A stretch of 64,000 nt of DNA from Candidatus Accumulibacter sp. ACC003 (GCF_907163085.1 NZ_CAJQTX010000007.1:248001-312000), one strand, 5' to 3'. Numbered from the stretch's first letter, positions 52,696 through 63,634 are shown. Made by a program: numbers and translations. Notes: generated from the sequence alone by a model not told the origin.

Positions 52696-54237
52696 GTGAG
52701 CGCCTTTCGTCTTGCTTTCCGATTCGCGCAGGTCGCCTTGCGCTTTCTGTCCTTCAGCGTAGTGCTGCTGGTCAGCAGCATGCGCGTTGACGCGGCGGCT
52801 GGCACAGATTCGCTCGACCTCGCGGCTCGCAGTCCCCTCTACGAGGGCGACGGGGGCGCATCGTGTTCGCATTTTCTGGCGGATGTCCTGCCCTGGGAGC
52901 GTCGCGGCGGTGATTGGCGCGACGCCCGCGGCAAACTTCACGGCGAGCAGCCGTTTGCCGAGGCGGCGCCTGGTACCAGTTCTACCAGCTGGGATGTGAC
53001 GGGATTGGTTCGCCAGTGGGCCGAGAAAGGGGTTAGCAGAGGCGCCTTCTTCCTGCGCCCGGTCTCGGGTTCGGGTTATGTGAAGTTCAGCAGCCGTGAA
53101 GGGAAGAGCCAAAGCGATTGGCCAGTCCTCATTCTTGAAATGGATAACGGTCGTCGGCAAGTCCTCAAGCCAACGGCCGATACCCAATTGGACTGCTCGA
53201 CCCGCCGCTCGTTGGGAACGCTCGACGCGCTGCAGGTGTCGGGGTCGGTGGTCTCGCTGGTGCAGTTTCAGCTTCCTGCCGACCTTTCGGCGCGTCGTCT
53301 TCAGAGTGCCCAGCTGGTCTTGTCTAGCCTGCTTGCGCCGCGCGGCAAGGACCTGCGCATCGGCATCTTTGAAGTCGCCGTGCCAGCCTTTCCAGCGTCA
53401 CCCGAGCGCCGCGGTCTGGCTGCTGACTATCCGGCCGACGAGGGAATCGCGACCAATTCAGACGTCGTCTTTGCCGCGGGATTCGAGGAGTGGCTGCGCT
53501 GGGTTTGGCCTTGGGAAAAGAATCCGGTGGGTGAGTTCGACGTGGTCAGTGCCGATTGGGACCGCCGGTTCGAGCCACTTGTCGGTAAGGCACTGCGCGT
53601 CAAGATCAAAAAGGGGGCCCACTACGGCGCCAACCTGCGCGTCTTGCTCAAGGACCACGGCGGAGAGGTTGACGAGCTGTTCTTTCGCTATTACCTGCGC
53701 CTTGGCGACGATTGGGATCCGACCGTCGACGGCGGCAAATTACCCGGCCTGGCGGGTACCTACGGCAAGGCTGGCTGGGGAGGCAGGCGTTCGGACGGAA
53801 CCAACGGCTGGGCCTTGCGCGGCGGTTTCTTTCGCGCTTTCCCGGCGGATCATCCGCTGCACGGGCTGACCCAACTGAGTACCTACGCTTACCATGCTGA
53901 CATGGAGAGCGCCTATGGCGACCCCTGGAGCTGGCCGGGCGCTCTGTTGCAGCGTAATCGCTGGTACTCGATAGAGCAGCAGGTGCGCTTGAACACCCCG
54001 GGTTTGGCCGACGGCGTGTTGCGTGTCTGGCTCGACGGGCGTCTGTTGATGGAGCGCCAGAATCTCAGATTGCGTACCATCGACGCGCTGCACATCGAGA
54101 CGGTCTGGCTGGACGTCTACCATGGCGGCACCGCTCAATCGCCGTACGACCAGCATCTCTACATCGATAACGTCGTCGTTGCACGCCGCTATATCGGTCC
54201 AATGGCGGGCAGGCCCGGCGGCAACGCCGGCAAGTGA
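52696..54237 (+). CDS. Secreted DNRLRE-domain / polysaccharide lyase 14-like protein
   Basis: The protein has 513 residues from a GTG start without a clear ribosome site. A signal peptide is present (FSVVLLVSSMRVDAAAG). The first part (about 50-250) has the DNRLRE-type beta-fold pattern (WDVTGLVRQWAEKGVSRGAFFLRP...GYVKFSSREGKSQSDWPVLILEM), found in surface and adhesin-like proteins. Residues 275-500 match polysaccharide lyase family 14-like enzymes: DELFFRYYLRLGDDWDP, KLPGLAGTYG-GWGGRRSDGTNGWALRG, YAYHADMESAYGD, RWYSIEQQVRLNTPGLADGVLRVWLDGRLLMERQNL. Members cut alginate or glucuronan. It likely trims or releases the uronate-containing polymer at the cell surface. It is the last gene of the locus before an IS. 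Confidence 0.78.
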   Translation: MSAFRLAFRFAQVALRFLSFSVVLLVSSMRVDAAAGTDSLDLAARSPLYEGDGGASCSHFLADVLPWERRGGDWRDARGKLHGEQPFAEAAPGTSSTSWDVTGLVRQWAEKGVSRGAFFLRPVSGSGYVKFSSREGKSQSDWPVLILEMDNGRRQVLKPTADTQLDCSTRRSLGTLDALQVSGSVVSLVQFQLPADLSARRLQSAQLVLSSLLAPRGKDLRIGIFEVAVPAFPASPERRGLAADYPADEGIATNSDVVFAAGFEEWLRWVWPWEKNPVGEFDVVSADWDRRFEPLVGKALRVKIKKGAHYGANLRVLLKDHGGEVDELFFRYYLRLGDDWDPTVDGGKLPGLAGTYGKAGWGGRRSDGTNGWALRGGFFRAFPADHPLHGLTQLSTYAYHADMESAYGDPWSWPGALLQRNRWYSIEQQVRLNTPGLADGVLRVWLDGRLLMERQNLRLRTIDALHIETVWLDVYHGGTAQSPYDQHLYIDNVVVARRYIGPMAGRPGGNAGK

Positions 54238-54415
54238 GATTGTCAGCTGCCGTAGCGCAAGGGCCGGGCTGTGGACACGTCGGCGTGCCCTTGGTGCCGA
54301 TGGCGCCAGGCGAGCACGATCAGCGCGATTACGGTGAGTAGAGCAGCAGCCCGACGATCACCGCGTTCATCGCCGGCAGTAAGGATGGCCAGACCAAGGA
54401 GCCGTTCATCCCGGG

Positions 54416-56042
54416 TTCCGCGATTCAATCTGAATAGATAGCGGGAATGCCCCGCCAAGCCTTGATCTTGGGTAGAGTGATGTTACTGAGACAGTCACCT
54501 ATTTGGAGAGCAAAGGAGGCGGGGCGATGGGAACTCTGGCACAAACGGTGCTTCCGTTCAAGGTTGAAGCGACGGACGAACTGCTGACGGCGAATGCCGG
54601 GCTGGTGCTGTTCGGCGAATTTGTGCGCGGCTTGGGATTGAATCGGTGGCTGGGTACGGAGATGCCCAAGCCCGGCAGTCGGCGCGGCTATCAAGCCAGT
54701 GCCTATGTCACCCCGCTGGTGCTCATGCTGACCGGTGGTGGTCGTTCGTTGGAAGACCTGCGGACGCTGAAGAACGACGCCGCCCTGGGCCATCTCCTCA
54801 AGCAGGATGCGCTGCCCAGCACCGACGCCGTAGGCGACTGGCTGCGCCGCACCGGTGCCGGCGACGGACTTGCCGGGCTGGATCGCATCAACCGACGCGT
54901 CGTGGCGACGCGGCTTCGGCAGAGTGGTCTCATCGCCCATACGCTGGATGGTGACGCTTCGCAGATCGTCGCCGAAAAGGAAGCGGCGCAGCACACGTAC
55001 AAGGGAGAGCAAGGCTACATGCCGATGATCGGGCATCTGGCTGAAGCCGGTATCGTGATCTTCGACGAGTTTCGGGAAGGCAATATCGCCCCGGCGACAG
55101 AGAACTTCGAATTCATTCAGGCGTGCGAAGCACGCCTGCCCAAAGGGCATCGCATTGCCCATGTCCGCCTGGACTCGGCCGGCTATCAGGCCGACATCGT
55201 CAACTACTGCGAAGACACCGGCAAGACCTTCGCCATCGGTGGACGGCTGGATGGGGCGACCCAACAGGCCATTGCCGGAATCCCCGAAGCCGCCTGGAAA
55301 ACCTACGCGGACTGTGCCGTGGCCGAAACGCTGCACAGCATGAACGAGACCAGGAAAGCGTTCCGCTTGATCGTCGTCAAATATCGACGGCAGGCCGAGC
55401 TGTTCGACGACGCACCGAAATACCACGTCATTGTCAGCAATCGGGTCGAATCGACCGCAGACACCTTGATCTGGTATCGCCAGCGCGGCGAAACTTCCGA
55501 GAACGGGATCAAGGAACTGAAGATCGGCTTCGGCATGGAGCGCATGCCCTGCGGACAGTTTGCCGCCAACGCCGCCTTTTTCCGCATCGGCGTCATCGCC
55601 CACAACCTGTTCGTCCTGTTCAAGCAGGCCGCCCTGGACACCGCCTGGCAACGCCACAAAGTCGCTACCGTTCGCTGGCGTCTGTTTCATCTGCCGGGCA
55701 AGGTCGTGCGCCATGCCGGGGCATGGGTGTTGAAGGTCGCCGGCGACACCGTCGACTTATTCCACAGCATTCGCACCCGTAGCTTCGCGCAGGCCATGGC
55801 AAGTCCTCCATAGCAAGCGCCCGTTCTCTCTCGACACGCCGGAAAAAACTCCCCCGCGCCGCGATGCGCGAGGATCGGTTCGCCCAGAATTCGCGTCAGC
55901 AATGCCATTGGGATCCTTTCGTCCCGCTTTTGACTGCTCAGCGACCTTCAGCACGCTCTGGCGCAGGCTAACTCGCGCCTTGAGGTGCTCCAGCGTAGGG
56001 CAGAGCCCCGGCATCAGGTCGGCAAGAATTCCAATCGCGGAA
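54416..56042 (+). mobile_element. IS1380-family insertion sequence
   Basis: A complete transposase gene (54527-55813) lies within 1627 bases bounded by matching 10-base ends: TTCCGCGATT at 54416-54425 and its complement AATCGCGGAA at 56033-56042. Size and one-gene layout fit IS1380 elements (about 1.6-1.7 kb). No target-site duplication was evident beside either end (CGGG versus TTTG), so the exact tips are tentative and one may have been altered after insertion. The last 229 bases hold no gene that I can support. Confidence 0.6.
54527..55813 (+). CDS. IS1380-family transposase
   Basis: The start is the ATG at 54527 after an AAGGAGG site; 428 residues. The sequence has the DDE transposase pattern of this family: an N-terminal QTVLPFKVEATDELLTANAGLVLFGEF start, the HTLDGDASQIVAEKEAAQHTYKGEQGYMPM core with the first Asp, HVRLDSAGYQADIVNYCEDTG with the second, and RQRGETSENGIKELKIGFGMERMPCGQFAANAAFFRIG with the catalytic Glu. 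No frameshift or stop interrupts it, so it may still be active. The element separates the polysaccharide locus from the housekeeping genes. Confidence 0.93.
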   Translation: MGTLAQTVLPFKVEATDELLTANAGLVLFGEFVRGLGLNRWLGTEMPKPGSRRGYQASAYVTPLVLMLTGGGRSLEDLRTLKNDAALGHLLKQDALPSTDAVGDWLRRTGAGDGLAGLDRINRRVVATRLRQSGLIAHTLDGDASQIVAEKEAAQHTYKGEQGYMPMIGHLAEAGIVIFDEFREGNIAPATENFEFIQACEARLPKGHRIAHVRLDSAGYQADIVNYCEDTGKTFAIGGRLDGATQQAIAGIPEAAWKTYADCAVAETLHSMNETRKAFRLIVVKYRRQAELFDDAPKYHVIVSNRVESTADTLIWYRQRGETSENGIKELKIGFGMERMPCGQFAANAAFFRIGVIAHNLFVLFKQAALDTAWQRHKVATVRWRLFHLPGKVVRHAGAWVLKVAGDTVDLFHSIRTRSFAQAMASPP

Positions 56043-56082
56043 TTTGGGGTTCATTCACGCTAGCTGTTGCGCCGGGGGGGTG

Positions 56083-56091
56083 TGCTAGAAT
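56083..56091 (+). promoter_or_regulatory. Extended -10 promoter for thrS operon
   Basis: TGC-TAGAAT is an extended -10 element (TGN plus a near-consensus hexamer) about 140 bases upstream of the thrS start. No -35 box with normal spacing is obvious, which extended -10 promoters do not require. Confidence 0.45.
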
Positions 56092-56157
56092 CCAGCGCTC
56101 GCGGCCGTGGTAGCCGGTTCCCGCCCGGCGTCGGATTGGCGCGCGTCACACACCTGC

Positions 56158-56182
56158 AAGCCAGAGCCGGGCTCTGGCTTTT
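56158..56182 (+). terminator. Hairpin plus T-run in thrS leader (attenuator-like)
   Basis: The stem AAGCCAGAG/CTCTGGCTT (9 bp) with a CCGGG loop is followed by TT. It is a good intrinsic terminator lying about 50 bases before the thrS start and just downstream of the presumed transcription start. Premature termination in the leader is one way that aminoacyl-tRNA synthetase genes are regulated; here the mechanism is inferred. Confidence 0.55.
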
Positions 56183-56232
56183 CCATTGGTCCTTTCCGGT
56201 GGCTTTCTAAATTTTCACGCTGGGGTTTCGCT

Positions 56233-58149
56233 ATGCCGGTGGTCACACTGCCTGACGGTTCGACAAGGGAGTTCGCAAAAGCGGTTACGGTTGCCGAAGT
56301 CGCGCAAAGCATCGGCGCGGGTCTGGCGCGTGCGGCGCTGGCCGGCAAGGTCGACGGCCGGCTGGTCGATACGTCCTTCTCGATCAGCGGCGACGTACAG
56401 TTGGGGATCGTCACCGAGAAGGATGCGGACGGCCTCGAAGTGATCCGGCACTCGACCGCACACCTGCTGGCGTACGCGGTCAAGGAACTCTTTCCAACGG
56501 CGCAGGTGACGATTGGCCCGGTGATCGACAACGGCTTTTACTACGATTTCGCGTATCAGCGTCCGTTCACCAACGACGATCTGGCAGCGATCGAAAAGCG
56601 CATGGGCGAATTGGCGCGGCGCGATATTGCCGTGCACCGCGAGGTTTGGCAGCGCGATGCCGCAGTCGCTTTCTTCGAGTCGATCGGCGAGCACTACAAG
56701 GCCGAACTGATCGGCGCGATCCCGCAGAATCAGGAGGTCTCGCTCTATCGCCAGGGCGACTTCGTCGATCTCTGCCGTGGCCCGCACGTCCCGTCGACGG
56801 CTAAGTTGAAGGTCTTCAAGCTGATGAAGCTGGCCGGCGCCTACTGGCGCGGCGACCATCGCAACGAGCAGTTGCAGCGCATCTACGGTACTGCCTGGGC
56901 GCGCAAGGAAGATCAGGAAGCCTACCTGCACATGCTCGCGGAGGCCGAGAAGCGCGATCACCGCAAGCTCGGTCGGCAACTGGATCTCTTCCATCTGCAG
57001 GAAGAGTCGCCGGGGATGGTCTTCTGGCACCCGAAGGGATGGGTCATCTGGCAGGAAGTCGAGCAGTACATGCGGCGCCTGCTCGACCGTAACGGCTATA
57101 GCGAGGTGAAGACGCCGATGATCATGGATCGCTCCTTGTGGGAGCGTTCGGGTCACTGGGAGAACTACGCCGAGCACATGTTTACGACAGCGTCGGAAAA
57201 CCGCGATTACGCGATCAAGCCGATGAACTGCCCCGGGCACATCCAGATCTTCAATCAGGGCTTGCGCAGCTATCGCGATCTGCCTTTGCGGCTTGCCGAG
57301 TTTGGCTCTTGCCATCGCAACGAACCGTCCGGAGCGCTGCACGGCATCATGCGCGTCCGTGCTTTTGTCCAGGATGACGCTCACATCTTTTGTACGGAAG
57401 CGCAGGTTTTGTCGGAGACCACGGCTTTCATCGATCTCTTACAGGAGGTCTATGCCGATTTCGGCTTTGACGACATTCTCGTCAAGCTGTCGACGCGGCC
57501 CGACAAGCGTATTGGTTCGGACGAGGTCTGGGACCGGGCCGAAGTCGCTCTCGCCGAGGGCCTTGCTGCCAAAGGTCTGAGCTACGATCTGCAGCCTGGA
57601 GAGGGCGCATTCTACGGACCGAAGATCGAGTTCTCGCTGCGTGACTGCCTGGGCCGGGTCTGGCAATGCGGTACCCTGCAGCTTGATTTTGCCTTGCCGG
57701 AGCGCCTTGACGCGCACTATGCCGGCGAGGACAACGAGCGGCACATTCCGGTGATGTTGCACCGGGCGATCCTCGGCTCGCTGGAGCGTTTCATCGGTAT
57801 CCTCATCGAGCATTATGCTGGCGCCATGCCGCTGTGGCTGTCGCCGACGCAGGCCGTAGTGCTCAATATTTCCGAGAAGCAAGGCGCGTACGCCGCCCAA
57901 GTGGCGGCAAGCCTGCGCCATGCCGGACTGCGAGTCGAAGCAGATTTGCGCAACGAAAAAATTACCTATAAAATACGAGAACATAGCTTGAACAAGCTGC
58001 CCTATCAGATCGTCGTTGGCGACAAGGAAGTGGCAGCAAACCTGGTGGCCGTGCGCACACGCGGTGGTGGGGATCTCGGACAAATGTCGATCGAGGCTCT
58101 AACCGGGCGACTTCTTGACGAAGTTGCCGCGCGACGTGGCACGGTCTAA
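56233..58149 (+). CDS. thrS: Threonyl-tRNA synthetase
   Basis: The start is the ATG at 56233 ([18 protein letters not shown]); 638 residues, normal for bacterial ThrRS. The order is TGS domain, editing domain with [34 protein letters not shown] (His-x3-His zinc site of the editing pocket), class II catalytic core and anticodon-binding domain. The core holds motif 1 around [13 protein letters not shown], motif 2 [31 protein letters not shown] and motif 3 [25 protein letters not shown] carries the Cys zinc ligand. It charges tRNA-Thr. It is the first gene of the translation operon with infC, rpmI and rplT, the conserved order of betaproteobacteria. Confidence 0.98.
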   Translation: MPVVTLPDGSTREFAKAVTVAEVAQSIGAGLARAALAGKVDGRLVDTSFSISGDVQLGIVTEKDADGLEVIRHSTAHLLAYAVKELFPTAQVTIGPVIDNGFYYDFAYQRPFTNDDLAAIEKRMGELARRDIAVHREVWQRDAAVAFFESIGEHYKAELIGAIPQNQEVSLYRQGDFVDLCRGPHVPSTAKLKVFKLMKLAGAYWRGDHRNEQLQRIYGTAWARKEDQEAYLHMLAEAEKRDHRKLGRQLDLFHLQEESPGMVFWHPKGWVIWQEVEQYMRRLLDRNGYSEVKTPMIMDRSLWERSGHWENYAEHMFTTASENRDYAIKPMNCPGHIQIFNQGLRSYRDLPLRLAEFGSCHRNEPSGALHGIMRVRAFVQDDAHIFCTEAQVLSETTAFIDLLQEVYADFGFDDILVKLSTRPDKRIGSDEVWDRAEVALAEGLAAKGLSYDLQPGEGAFYGPKIEFSLRDCLGRVWQCGTLQLDFALPERLDAHYAGEDNERHIPVMLHRAILGSLERFIGILIEHYAGAMPLWLSPTQAVVLNISEKQGAYAAQVAASLRHAGLRVEADLRNEKITYKIREHSLNKLPYQIVVGDKEVAANLVAVRTRGGGDLGQMSIEALTGRLLDEVAARRGTV

Positions 58150-58175
58150 CTTTTGTCAAGACAAGGAGCTGAACC

Positions 58176-58703
58176 ATCGCACTGCAAAAGGCGCAACGCG
58201 TTAACGGAGAAATCAACGCACTGGAAGTCCGTCTCGTCGGGGAAGAGGGCGAGGCGTTGGGGGTCATGAGTGCCAGGGAGGCGTTGTCGCTGGCCGAGGA
58301 GGCGGGGCTCGATCTGGTCGAGATCGCCCCAATGGCGCGCCCGCCAGTTTGCCGAATCGTCGATTTCGGCAAGTTCAAGTACCAGGAGCAGAAGCGTCAG
58401 CACGAGCAGCGGCAGAAGCAGAAGCAGGTACAGGTCAAGGAAGTCAAGTTGCGTCCGGGTACCGACGAGAACGACTACCAGATCAAACTGCGCAACATGA
58501 CGCGTTTCCTCGAAGAAGACGACAAGGTCAAAGTTACTTTGCGATTTCGTGGGCGCGAAATGGCGCACCAGGATATCGGCATGCGTCAGATCGAGCGCAT
58601 CAGAGCTGACCTGATGGAAGTCGCGGTGGTCGAGCAGATGCCCAAGATGGAAGGCCGTCAAATGATCATGGTGCTGACCCCGAACAAGAAGAAGCTGCAG
58701 TAG
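58176..58703 (+). CDS. infC: Translation initiation factor IF-3 (ATC start)
   Basis: The start is assigned to the rare codon ATC at 58176, seven bases after an AAGGAG site (58163-58168); 175 residues. The N-terminal reading [30 protein letters not shown] is the conserved IF-3 opening and precedes the first ATG in frame (58266) by 30 codons, so an ATG start would remove the N-terminal domain. The C-terminal domain has the [44 protein letters not shown] sequence. IF-3 rejects rare starts; its own rare codon allows negative feedback, as known in E. coli infC (AUU). It lies 26 bases after thrS. Confidence 0.96.
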   Translation: MALQKAQRVNGEINALEVRLVGEEGEALGVMSAREALSLAEEAGLDLVEIAPMARPPVCRIVDFGKFKYQEQKRQHEQRQKQKQVQVKEVKLRPGTDENDYQIKLRNMTRFLEEDDKVKVTLRFRGREMAHQDIGMRQIERIRADLMEVAVVEQMPKMEGRQMIMVLTPNKKKLQ

Positions 58704-58783
58704 TAGAGTAGAAGGCGCAGTGATCGTGGGTTCAAACATTCAACTCGTATTTGAATGAGCAAGTCCTTGCAGTAAAAACAAGT

Positions 58784-58820
58784 GGTGTCGGGTTCGAAGT
58801 GCTCCCGTTGGGAGACACCT
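58784..58820 (+). promoter_or_regulatory. Structured leader before rpmI-rplT
   Basis: The 146-base gap between infC and rpmI contains CTCCC-GTT-GGGAG (58802-58814) nested within GGTGTC/GACACC (58784-58789 and 58814-58819). This position corresponds to the L20-controlled region of other bacteria, where L20 represses rpmI-rplT. I see structure but cannot confirm an L20 site. Confidence 0.3.
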
Positions 58821-58849
58821 GCCAGCATGTTTATAAATGGAGCATAAAA

Positions 58850-59047
58850 ATGCCCAAAATGAAGACCAAAAGCGGCGCGAAAAAGCGCTTCACGGTCAGC
58901 GCCAGCGGACGTATCAAGCGCGCGAATGCGTTCAAGCGGCACATTCTCACCAAGAAAGACACCAAGACGAAACGCCAGTTGCGCGGGACGACCGAAGTGC
59001 ATGCTGCTGACAAGGCCATGGTTCGTTCCATGCTGCCTTACGCTTGA
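58850..59047 (+). CDS. rpmI: 50S ribosomal protein L35
   Basis: The start is the ATG at 58850 with GGAG at 58839-58842; 65 residues, standard length. The sequence [45 protein letters not shown] is the family pattern, very rich in Lys and Arg. It is a small basic protein of the large ribosomal subunit, co-expressed with L20, whose start is 11 bases downstream. An upstream in-frame extension to 58751 is unlike L35 and is not used. Confidence 0.97.
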   Translation: MPKMKTKSGAKKRFTVSASGRIKRANAFKRHILTKKDTKTKRQLRGTTEVHAADKAMVRSMLPYA

Positions 59048-59058
59048 GGAGATAAAAG

Positions 59059-59418
59059 ATGCCCAGAGTCAAACGTGGTGTAACGGCGCACGCGCGTCAC
59101 AAGAAAATTCTCGCCCTCGCCAAGGGTTATCGCGGCCGCCGCAAGAACGTCTATCGCGTCGCCAAGCAGGCGGTGATGAAGGCCGGTCAATACGCTTACC
59201 GTGACCGCCGTCAGCGCAAGCGCCAATTCCGCAGTCTGTGGATTGCCCGTATCAACGCGGCGGCCAGGGAACTCGGCATGAAGTACAGCACCTTCATGAA
59301 TGGCCTCAAGAAAGCGCAGATCGAAGTCGATCGCAAAGTCCTGGCTGATCTGGCGGTTTTCGATAAGCCGGCCTTCGCTGCTCTGGCTGGACAGGCCAAG
59401 GCTCAACTCGACGCCTGA
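59059..59418 (+). CDS. rplT: 50S ribosomal protein L20
   Basis: The 119-residue protein [54 protein letters not shown] matches the universal L20 pattern from the N-terminal helix to the end. It binds 23S rRNA early in assembly of the large subunit and often represses its own operon through the mRNA leader. It has a GAGGAG site before the ATG. An intrinsic terminator follows 17 bases after the stop. Confidence 0.98.
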   Translation: MPRVKRGVTAHARHKKILALAKGYRGRRKNVYRVAKQAVMKAGQYAYRDRRQRKRQFRSLWIARINAAARELGMKYSTFMNGLKKAQIEVDRKVLADLAVFDKPAFAALAGQAKAQLDA

Positions 59419-59435
59419 AGCAGATGAGCGTCAAG

Positions 59436-59460
59436 AAAGGAGGCGTCAGCCTCCTTTTTT
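59436..59460 (+). terminator. Rho-independent terminator after rplT
   Basis: The stem AAAGGAGGC/GCCTCCTTT (9 bp) with loop GTCA is followed by a short T-run. It ends just before pheS, so the phenylalanine synthetase genes need read-through or another start. Confidence 0.85.
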
Positions 59461-59467
59461 TCGGTGA

Positions 59468-60517
<1,050 letters not shown>

Positions 60518-60567
60518 GCGCGCCTGACGATGCGTCTGACAATGATTCCACCTGATATGTTGTACTC

Positions 60568-62943
60568 ATGAAATTCTCTGAATCCTGGCTCCGCACTTTC
60601 GTTGATCCCGCTTGCGCGGGCGATGAGTTCTCGCACTTGTTGACCATGGCTGGTCTCGAGGTAGAGGAAGAGGCGACCGTTGCCCCCCCCTTCAACAAGG
60701 TCGTCGTCGCGCAGGTGCTGGAGGTCGGCGTGCATCCGGACGCCGATCGCCTCAAGGTCTGCCGGGTCGACGTCGGTTCGGGCGAGCCTCTGCAGATCGT
60801 CTGCGGTGCGCCGAATGCCGCGCCCGGCATCAAGGTTCCGTGTGCCTTGCCCGGCGCCGAACTGCCCGGCGGCCTGCAAATCAAGATCGCCAAGGTGCGC
60901 GGCATCGAGTCTTCGGGGATGTTGTGCTCGGCCAAGGAACTCGGCACGGCGGACGATGCAGCGGGCTTGCTGGTGTTGGCCGCCGACGCGCCGGTGGGCG
61001 TCGATATCCGTCGCCATCTTGACCTCGACGATCGCCTGCTGACCCTCAAGCTGACGCCAAATCGGGCCGACTGCCTGTCGCTGGAAGGCGTTGCTCGCGA
61101 GGTCGCCGCGCTGACCGGAACGCCGGCGCGTCTTGTCCAGGTCGCGACCGTGGCAGCGACGATCGACAGTCAGCGCGAAGTCGTTCTGGATGCTCCAGAA
61201 GCGTGTCCGCGCTACTGCGGGCGGGTGATTGTCGGCGTCGACGCCCGCGCGGCGACGCCAACGTGGATGAGTCGCCGCCTCGAACGTAGCGGTATCCGTC
61301 CGATTTCAGCGCTGGTAGACATCACCAACTACGTGATGCTCGAAGTTGGCCAGCCCCTGCACGCTTTCGACAATAGCCGGTTGCAGGGCGCCATTCATGC
61401 GCGCATGGCGCAGGCCGGCGAAAAGATCACCCTGCTCAACGAGCAGACCCTGGAGTTGCAGCCGGATGTACTGCTGATCAGCGATGAGCGCGGCCCGGTG
61501 GCAATGGCCGGGATCATGGGCGGTGAAGAAAGCGGCATCAGCCTGGCGACCACCGAGGTGTTCCTCGAGTCCGCCTTCTTTGCGCCGAAGGCGATTGCCG
61601 GGCGCGCGCGTCGCTACAGCTTTGTCTCTGACGCCTCGCATCGCTTCGAGCGTGGCGTCGACTTTGGCGGTAGCCGCCGCGCTCTCGAACGCGCTTCGCG
61701 CCTGATGCTCGACATCTGTGGCGGCCAGGCCGGGCCGGTGAGCGAAGGTCTGGCCGAATTGCCCGCGCGATGCTCGGTTCGTCTGCGTCCAGCGCGGGTC
61801 GCCAAAGTTCTTGGCCTGACGTTCAGCAGTGAGCGTATCGGCGACTTGCTGGCGCGCCTCGACCTGTCGTTTGTCAAGGATCAGGACGATTTCATCGTCA
61901 CCCCGCCAAGCTATCGTTTTGACCTCGAAATCGAGGAAGATCTGATCGAAGAGGTGGCGCGGCTGCATGGCTACGAGAACATTCCGTCGCCGACGCCGGT
62001 GGGCCTGTTGTCGATGCTGCCGCAGACCGAGCAATCGCGGTCGCGGGCGCGCATTCGGCAGCTTCTCGCCGACACCGGCTATCAGGAGGTGGTGAACTTC
62101 GCTTTCGTCGAAGAGGCGTGGGAACGCGATTTTGCCGACAACGGCGCGCTGATTCGTCTGGCCAATCCGATTGCCAGTCAGTTGAGCGTGATGCGTTCGA
62201 CGCTGATTGGTGGTCTGCTCGCCAACGTCGCCACCAACCTCAAACGTCGGCAGAGTCGGGCGCGCTTTTTCGAGACCGGGCGTTGCTTCGGCCGCGACCC
62301 GCAAGGCGCTCCGGTTGCCGGCTTTCGGCAACCCTGGAAGCTGGCCGCCCTGGCTTACGGGACGGCTTTGCCCGAGCAGTGGGGAGTTGCGGCGCGCAAG
62401 GTCGATTTCTTTGACCTCAAGGGCGACCTGGAACAACTCCTCGCGCCGCGCCAGGCAAGCTTCGAGAAGACTCATCATCCGGCCCTGCATCCCGGGCGAA
62501 GTGCGCGCGTTCTGGTCGATGGCCAGGCGATTGGCTTCCTTGGCGAGTTGCATCCACAGTGGCAGCAGAAATATGATTTGCCGCTGGCGCCGGTGCTTTT
62601 CGAACTCGAACTTGATGCCGTTGTCCTGGCGACGCTGCCACGCTACGGTGAAGTCTCCAGGCAACCACCTGTCATTCGGGATATGGCCATTGTCGTCGAT
62701 CAGGCGCTTGAGTTGCAGCAGCTGATCGCTGCGATGACCGTCAATCGCCCGAAAATAGTTCGAGAAATCAGTCTGTTCGACGTCTATGTCGGGCGCGGTG
62801 TCGACGCCGGCAAGAAAAGCCTTGCCTTCCGCATAATGATGCAAGATACTCAAAAAACATTGCAGGAAGCCGAAGTCGATGCCGCCATGCAACAGTTGCT
62901 GGCTTATCTGCAAGAGGCGTTCGCGGCGCAGCTTCGCGTCTGA
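60568..62943 (+). CDS. pheT: Phenylalanyl-tRNA synthetase beta subunit
   Basis: The 791-residue protein follows the full beta-subunit order. It starts with the [14 protein letters not shown] opening and an EMAP/OB-like tRNA-binding domain with [42 protein letters not shown]3/B4 editing domain comes next ([19 protein letters not shown] follows the core). Then come a B5 domain, a class II-like core and a C-terminal anticodon-binding FDX-ACB domain ([24 protein letters not shown]). It edits mischarged Tyr and binds tRNA-Phe. It is translated with pheS as one unit; ihfA follows 12 bases later. Confidence 0.98.
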   Translation: MKFSESWLRTFVDPACAGDEFSHLLTMAGLEVEEEATVAPPFNKVVVAQVLEVGVHPDADRLKVCRVDVGSGEPLQIVCGAPNAAPGIKVPCALPGAELPGGLQIKIAKVRGIESSGMLCSAKELGTADDAAGLLVLAADAPVGVDIRRHLDLDDRLLTLKLTPNRADCLSLEGVAREVAALTGTPARLVQVATVAATIDSQREVVLDAPEACPRYCGRVIVGVDARAATPTWMSRRLERSGIRPISALVDITNYVMLEVGQPLHAFDNSRLQGAIHARMAQAGEKITLLNEQTLELQPDVLLISDERGPVAMAGIMGGEESGISLATTEVFLESAFFAPKAIAGRARRYSFVSDASHRFERGVDFGGSRRALERASRLMLDICGGQAGPVSEGLAELPARCSVRLRPARVAKVLGLTFSSERIGDLLARLDLSFVKDQDDFIVTPPSYRFDLEIEEDLIEEVARLHGYENIPSPTPVGLLSMLPQTEQSRSRARIRQLLADTGYQEVVNFAFVEEAWERDFADNGALIRLANPIASQLSVMRSTLIGGLLANVATNLKRRQSRARFFETGRCFGRDPQGAPVAGFRQPWKLAALAYGTALPEQWGVAARKVDFFDLKGDLEQLLAPRQASFEKTHHPALHPGRSARVLVDGQAIGFLGELHPQWQQKYDLPLAPVLFELELDAVVLATLPRYGEVSRQPPVIRDMAIVVDQALELQQLIAAMTVNRPKIVREISLFDVYVGRGVDAGKKSLAFRIMMQDTQKTLQEAEVDAAMQQLLAYLQEAFAAQLRV

Positions 62944-62954
62944 GAGGGGGGGGA

Positions 62955-63257
62955 ATGACGCTTACCAAAGCAGAGCTCGCGGACTTGCTGTTCGAGAAAG
63001 TTGGCCTCAACAAGCGCGAGGCCAAGGATATGGTCGAGGCTTTTTTCGAGGAAATCCGGAATGCGCTGGAGCGTGGCGACGGCGTCAAGTTGTCGGGATT
63101 CGGCAATTTTCAGCTGCGCGACAAGCCGCAGCGGCCCGGCCGAAATCCCAAGACCGGCGAAGAAATTCCGATCACGGCAAGACGAGTGGTTACTTTTCAT
63201 GCCAGCCAGAAACTGAAGGCCGAAGTGGAGCACGCTTATGATGGAAGCCAGTCCTAG
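62955..63257 (+). CDS. ihfA: Integration host factor alpha subunit
   Basis: The 100-residue protein [57 protein letters not shown] carries the HU/IHF fold. The [14 protein letters not shown] arm holds Pro65, which inserts into DNA to make the sharp IHF bend. With IHF-beta it bends DNA at promoters, including sigma-54 promoters such as that of nirB, and in recombination. Its place after pheT is conserved in proteobacteria. The start of the MerR-type gene overlaps its last 20 bases. Confidence 0.97.
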   Translation: MTLTKAELADLLFEKVGLNKREAKDMVEAFFEEIRNALERGDGVKLSGFGNFQLRDKPQRPGRNPKTGEEIPITARRVVTFHASQKLKAEVEHAYDGSQS

Positions 63258-63612
63258 AGACAACGGCGATGAGCCATTGCCGGCAATTCCGGCCAAGCGC
63301 TACTTCACGATTGGCGAGGTCAGCGAGCTGTGTGGCGTGAAGCCGCACGTCCTGCGCTATTGGGAGCAGGAGTTTGCGCAGCTCAAGCCGGTCAAGCGCC
63401 GAGGCAATCGCCGTTATTATCAGCATCACGAAGTTCTTCTGGTACGTCGGATCCGTGAGCTTCTTTATAGTCAGGGTTTTACGATCAGTGGCGCGCGCAA
63501 TCGTCTTGGCGACGCCGAGCCTGAGCCCGCGCTTACTCCCCGCGCGTCGGCGCTGACTGACGAAGTGCTGCGCGTCGAGCTGTTGAGCATCGCAGAAATG
63601 CTGCGCGTTTGA
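63238..63612 (+). CDS. MerR-family transcriptional regulator
   Basis: The 124-residue protein has a winged-helix MerR domain ([71 protein letters not shown]). There is no effector-binding domain with metal-binding cysteines; the tail is short and ends in a possible dimer helix ([16 protein letters not shown]). This small regulator follows ihfA in most betaproteobacteria and many gammaproteobacteria; its targets are not known. Start ATG 63238 or the adjacent ATG 63241. Confidence 0.93.
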   Translation: MMEASPRDNGDEPLPAIPAKRYFTIGEVSELCGVKPHVLRYWEQEFAQLKPVKRRGNRRYYQHHEVLLVRRIRELLYSQGFTISGARNRLGDAEPEPALTPRASALTDEVLRVELLSIAEMLRV

Positions 63613-63634
63613 GCGTTGGCCGCGGGATTTCGGT

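Noticed and set aside
54243-54458. Hydrophobic 71-codon minus-strand frame (AALLTVIALIVLAWRHRH) next to the IS, suspected PEP-CTERM tail or membrane relic
   Set aside because: There is no Pro-Glu-Pro motif, and the frame runs into the IS; at best it is a frameshifted fragment of an unknown small membrane protein.
55687-55908. Minus-strand frame beginning MALLTRILGEPILAHRGAGEFF inside the right part of the IS, suspected interrupted gene
   Set aside because: Only about 20 residues look protein-like, then the frame is antisense to the transposase; the left flank does not continue it.
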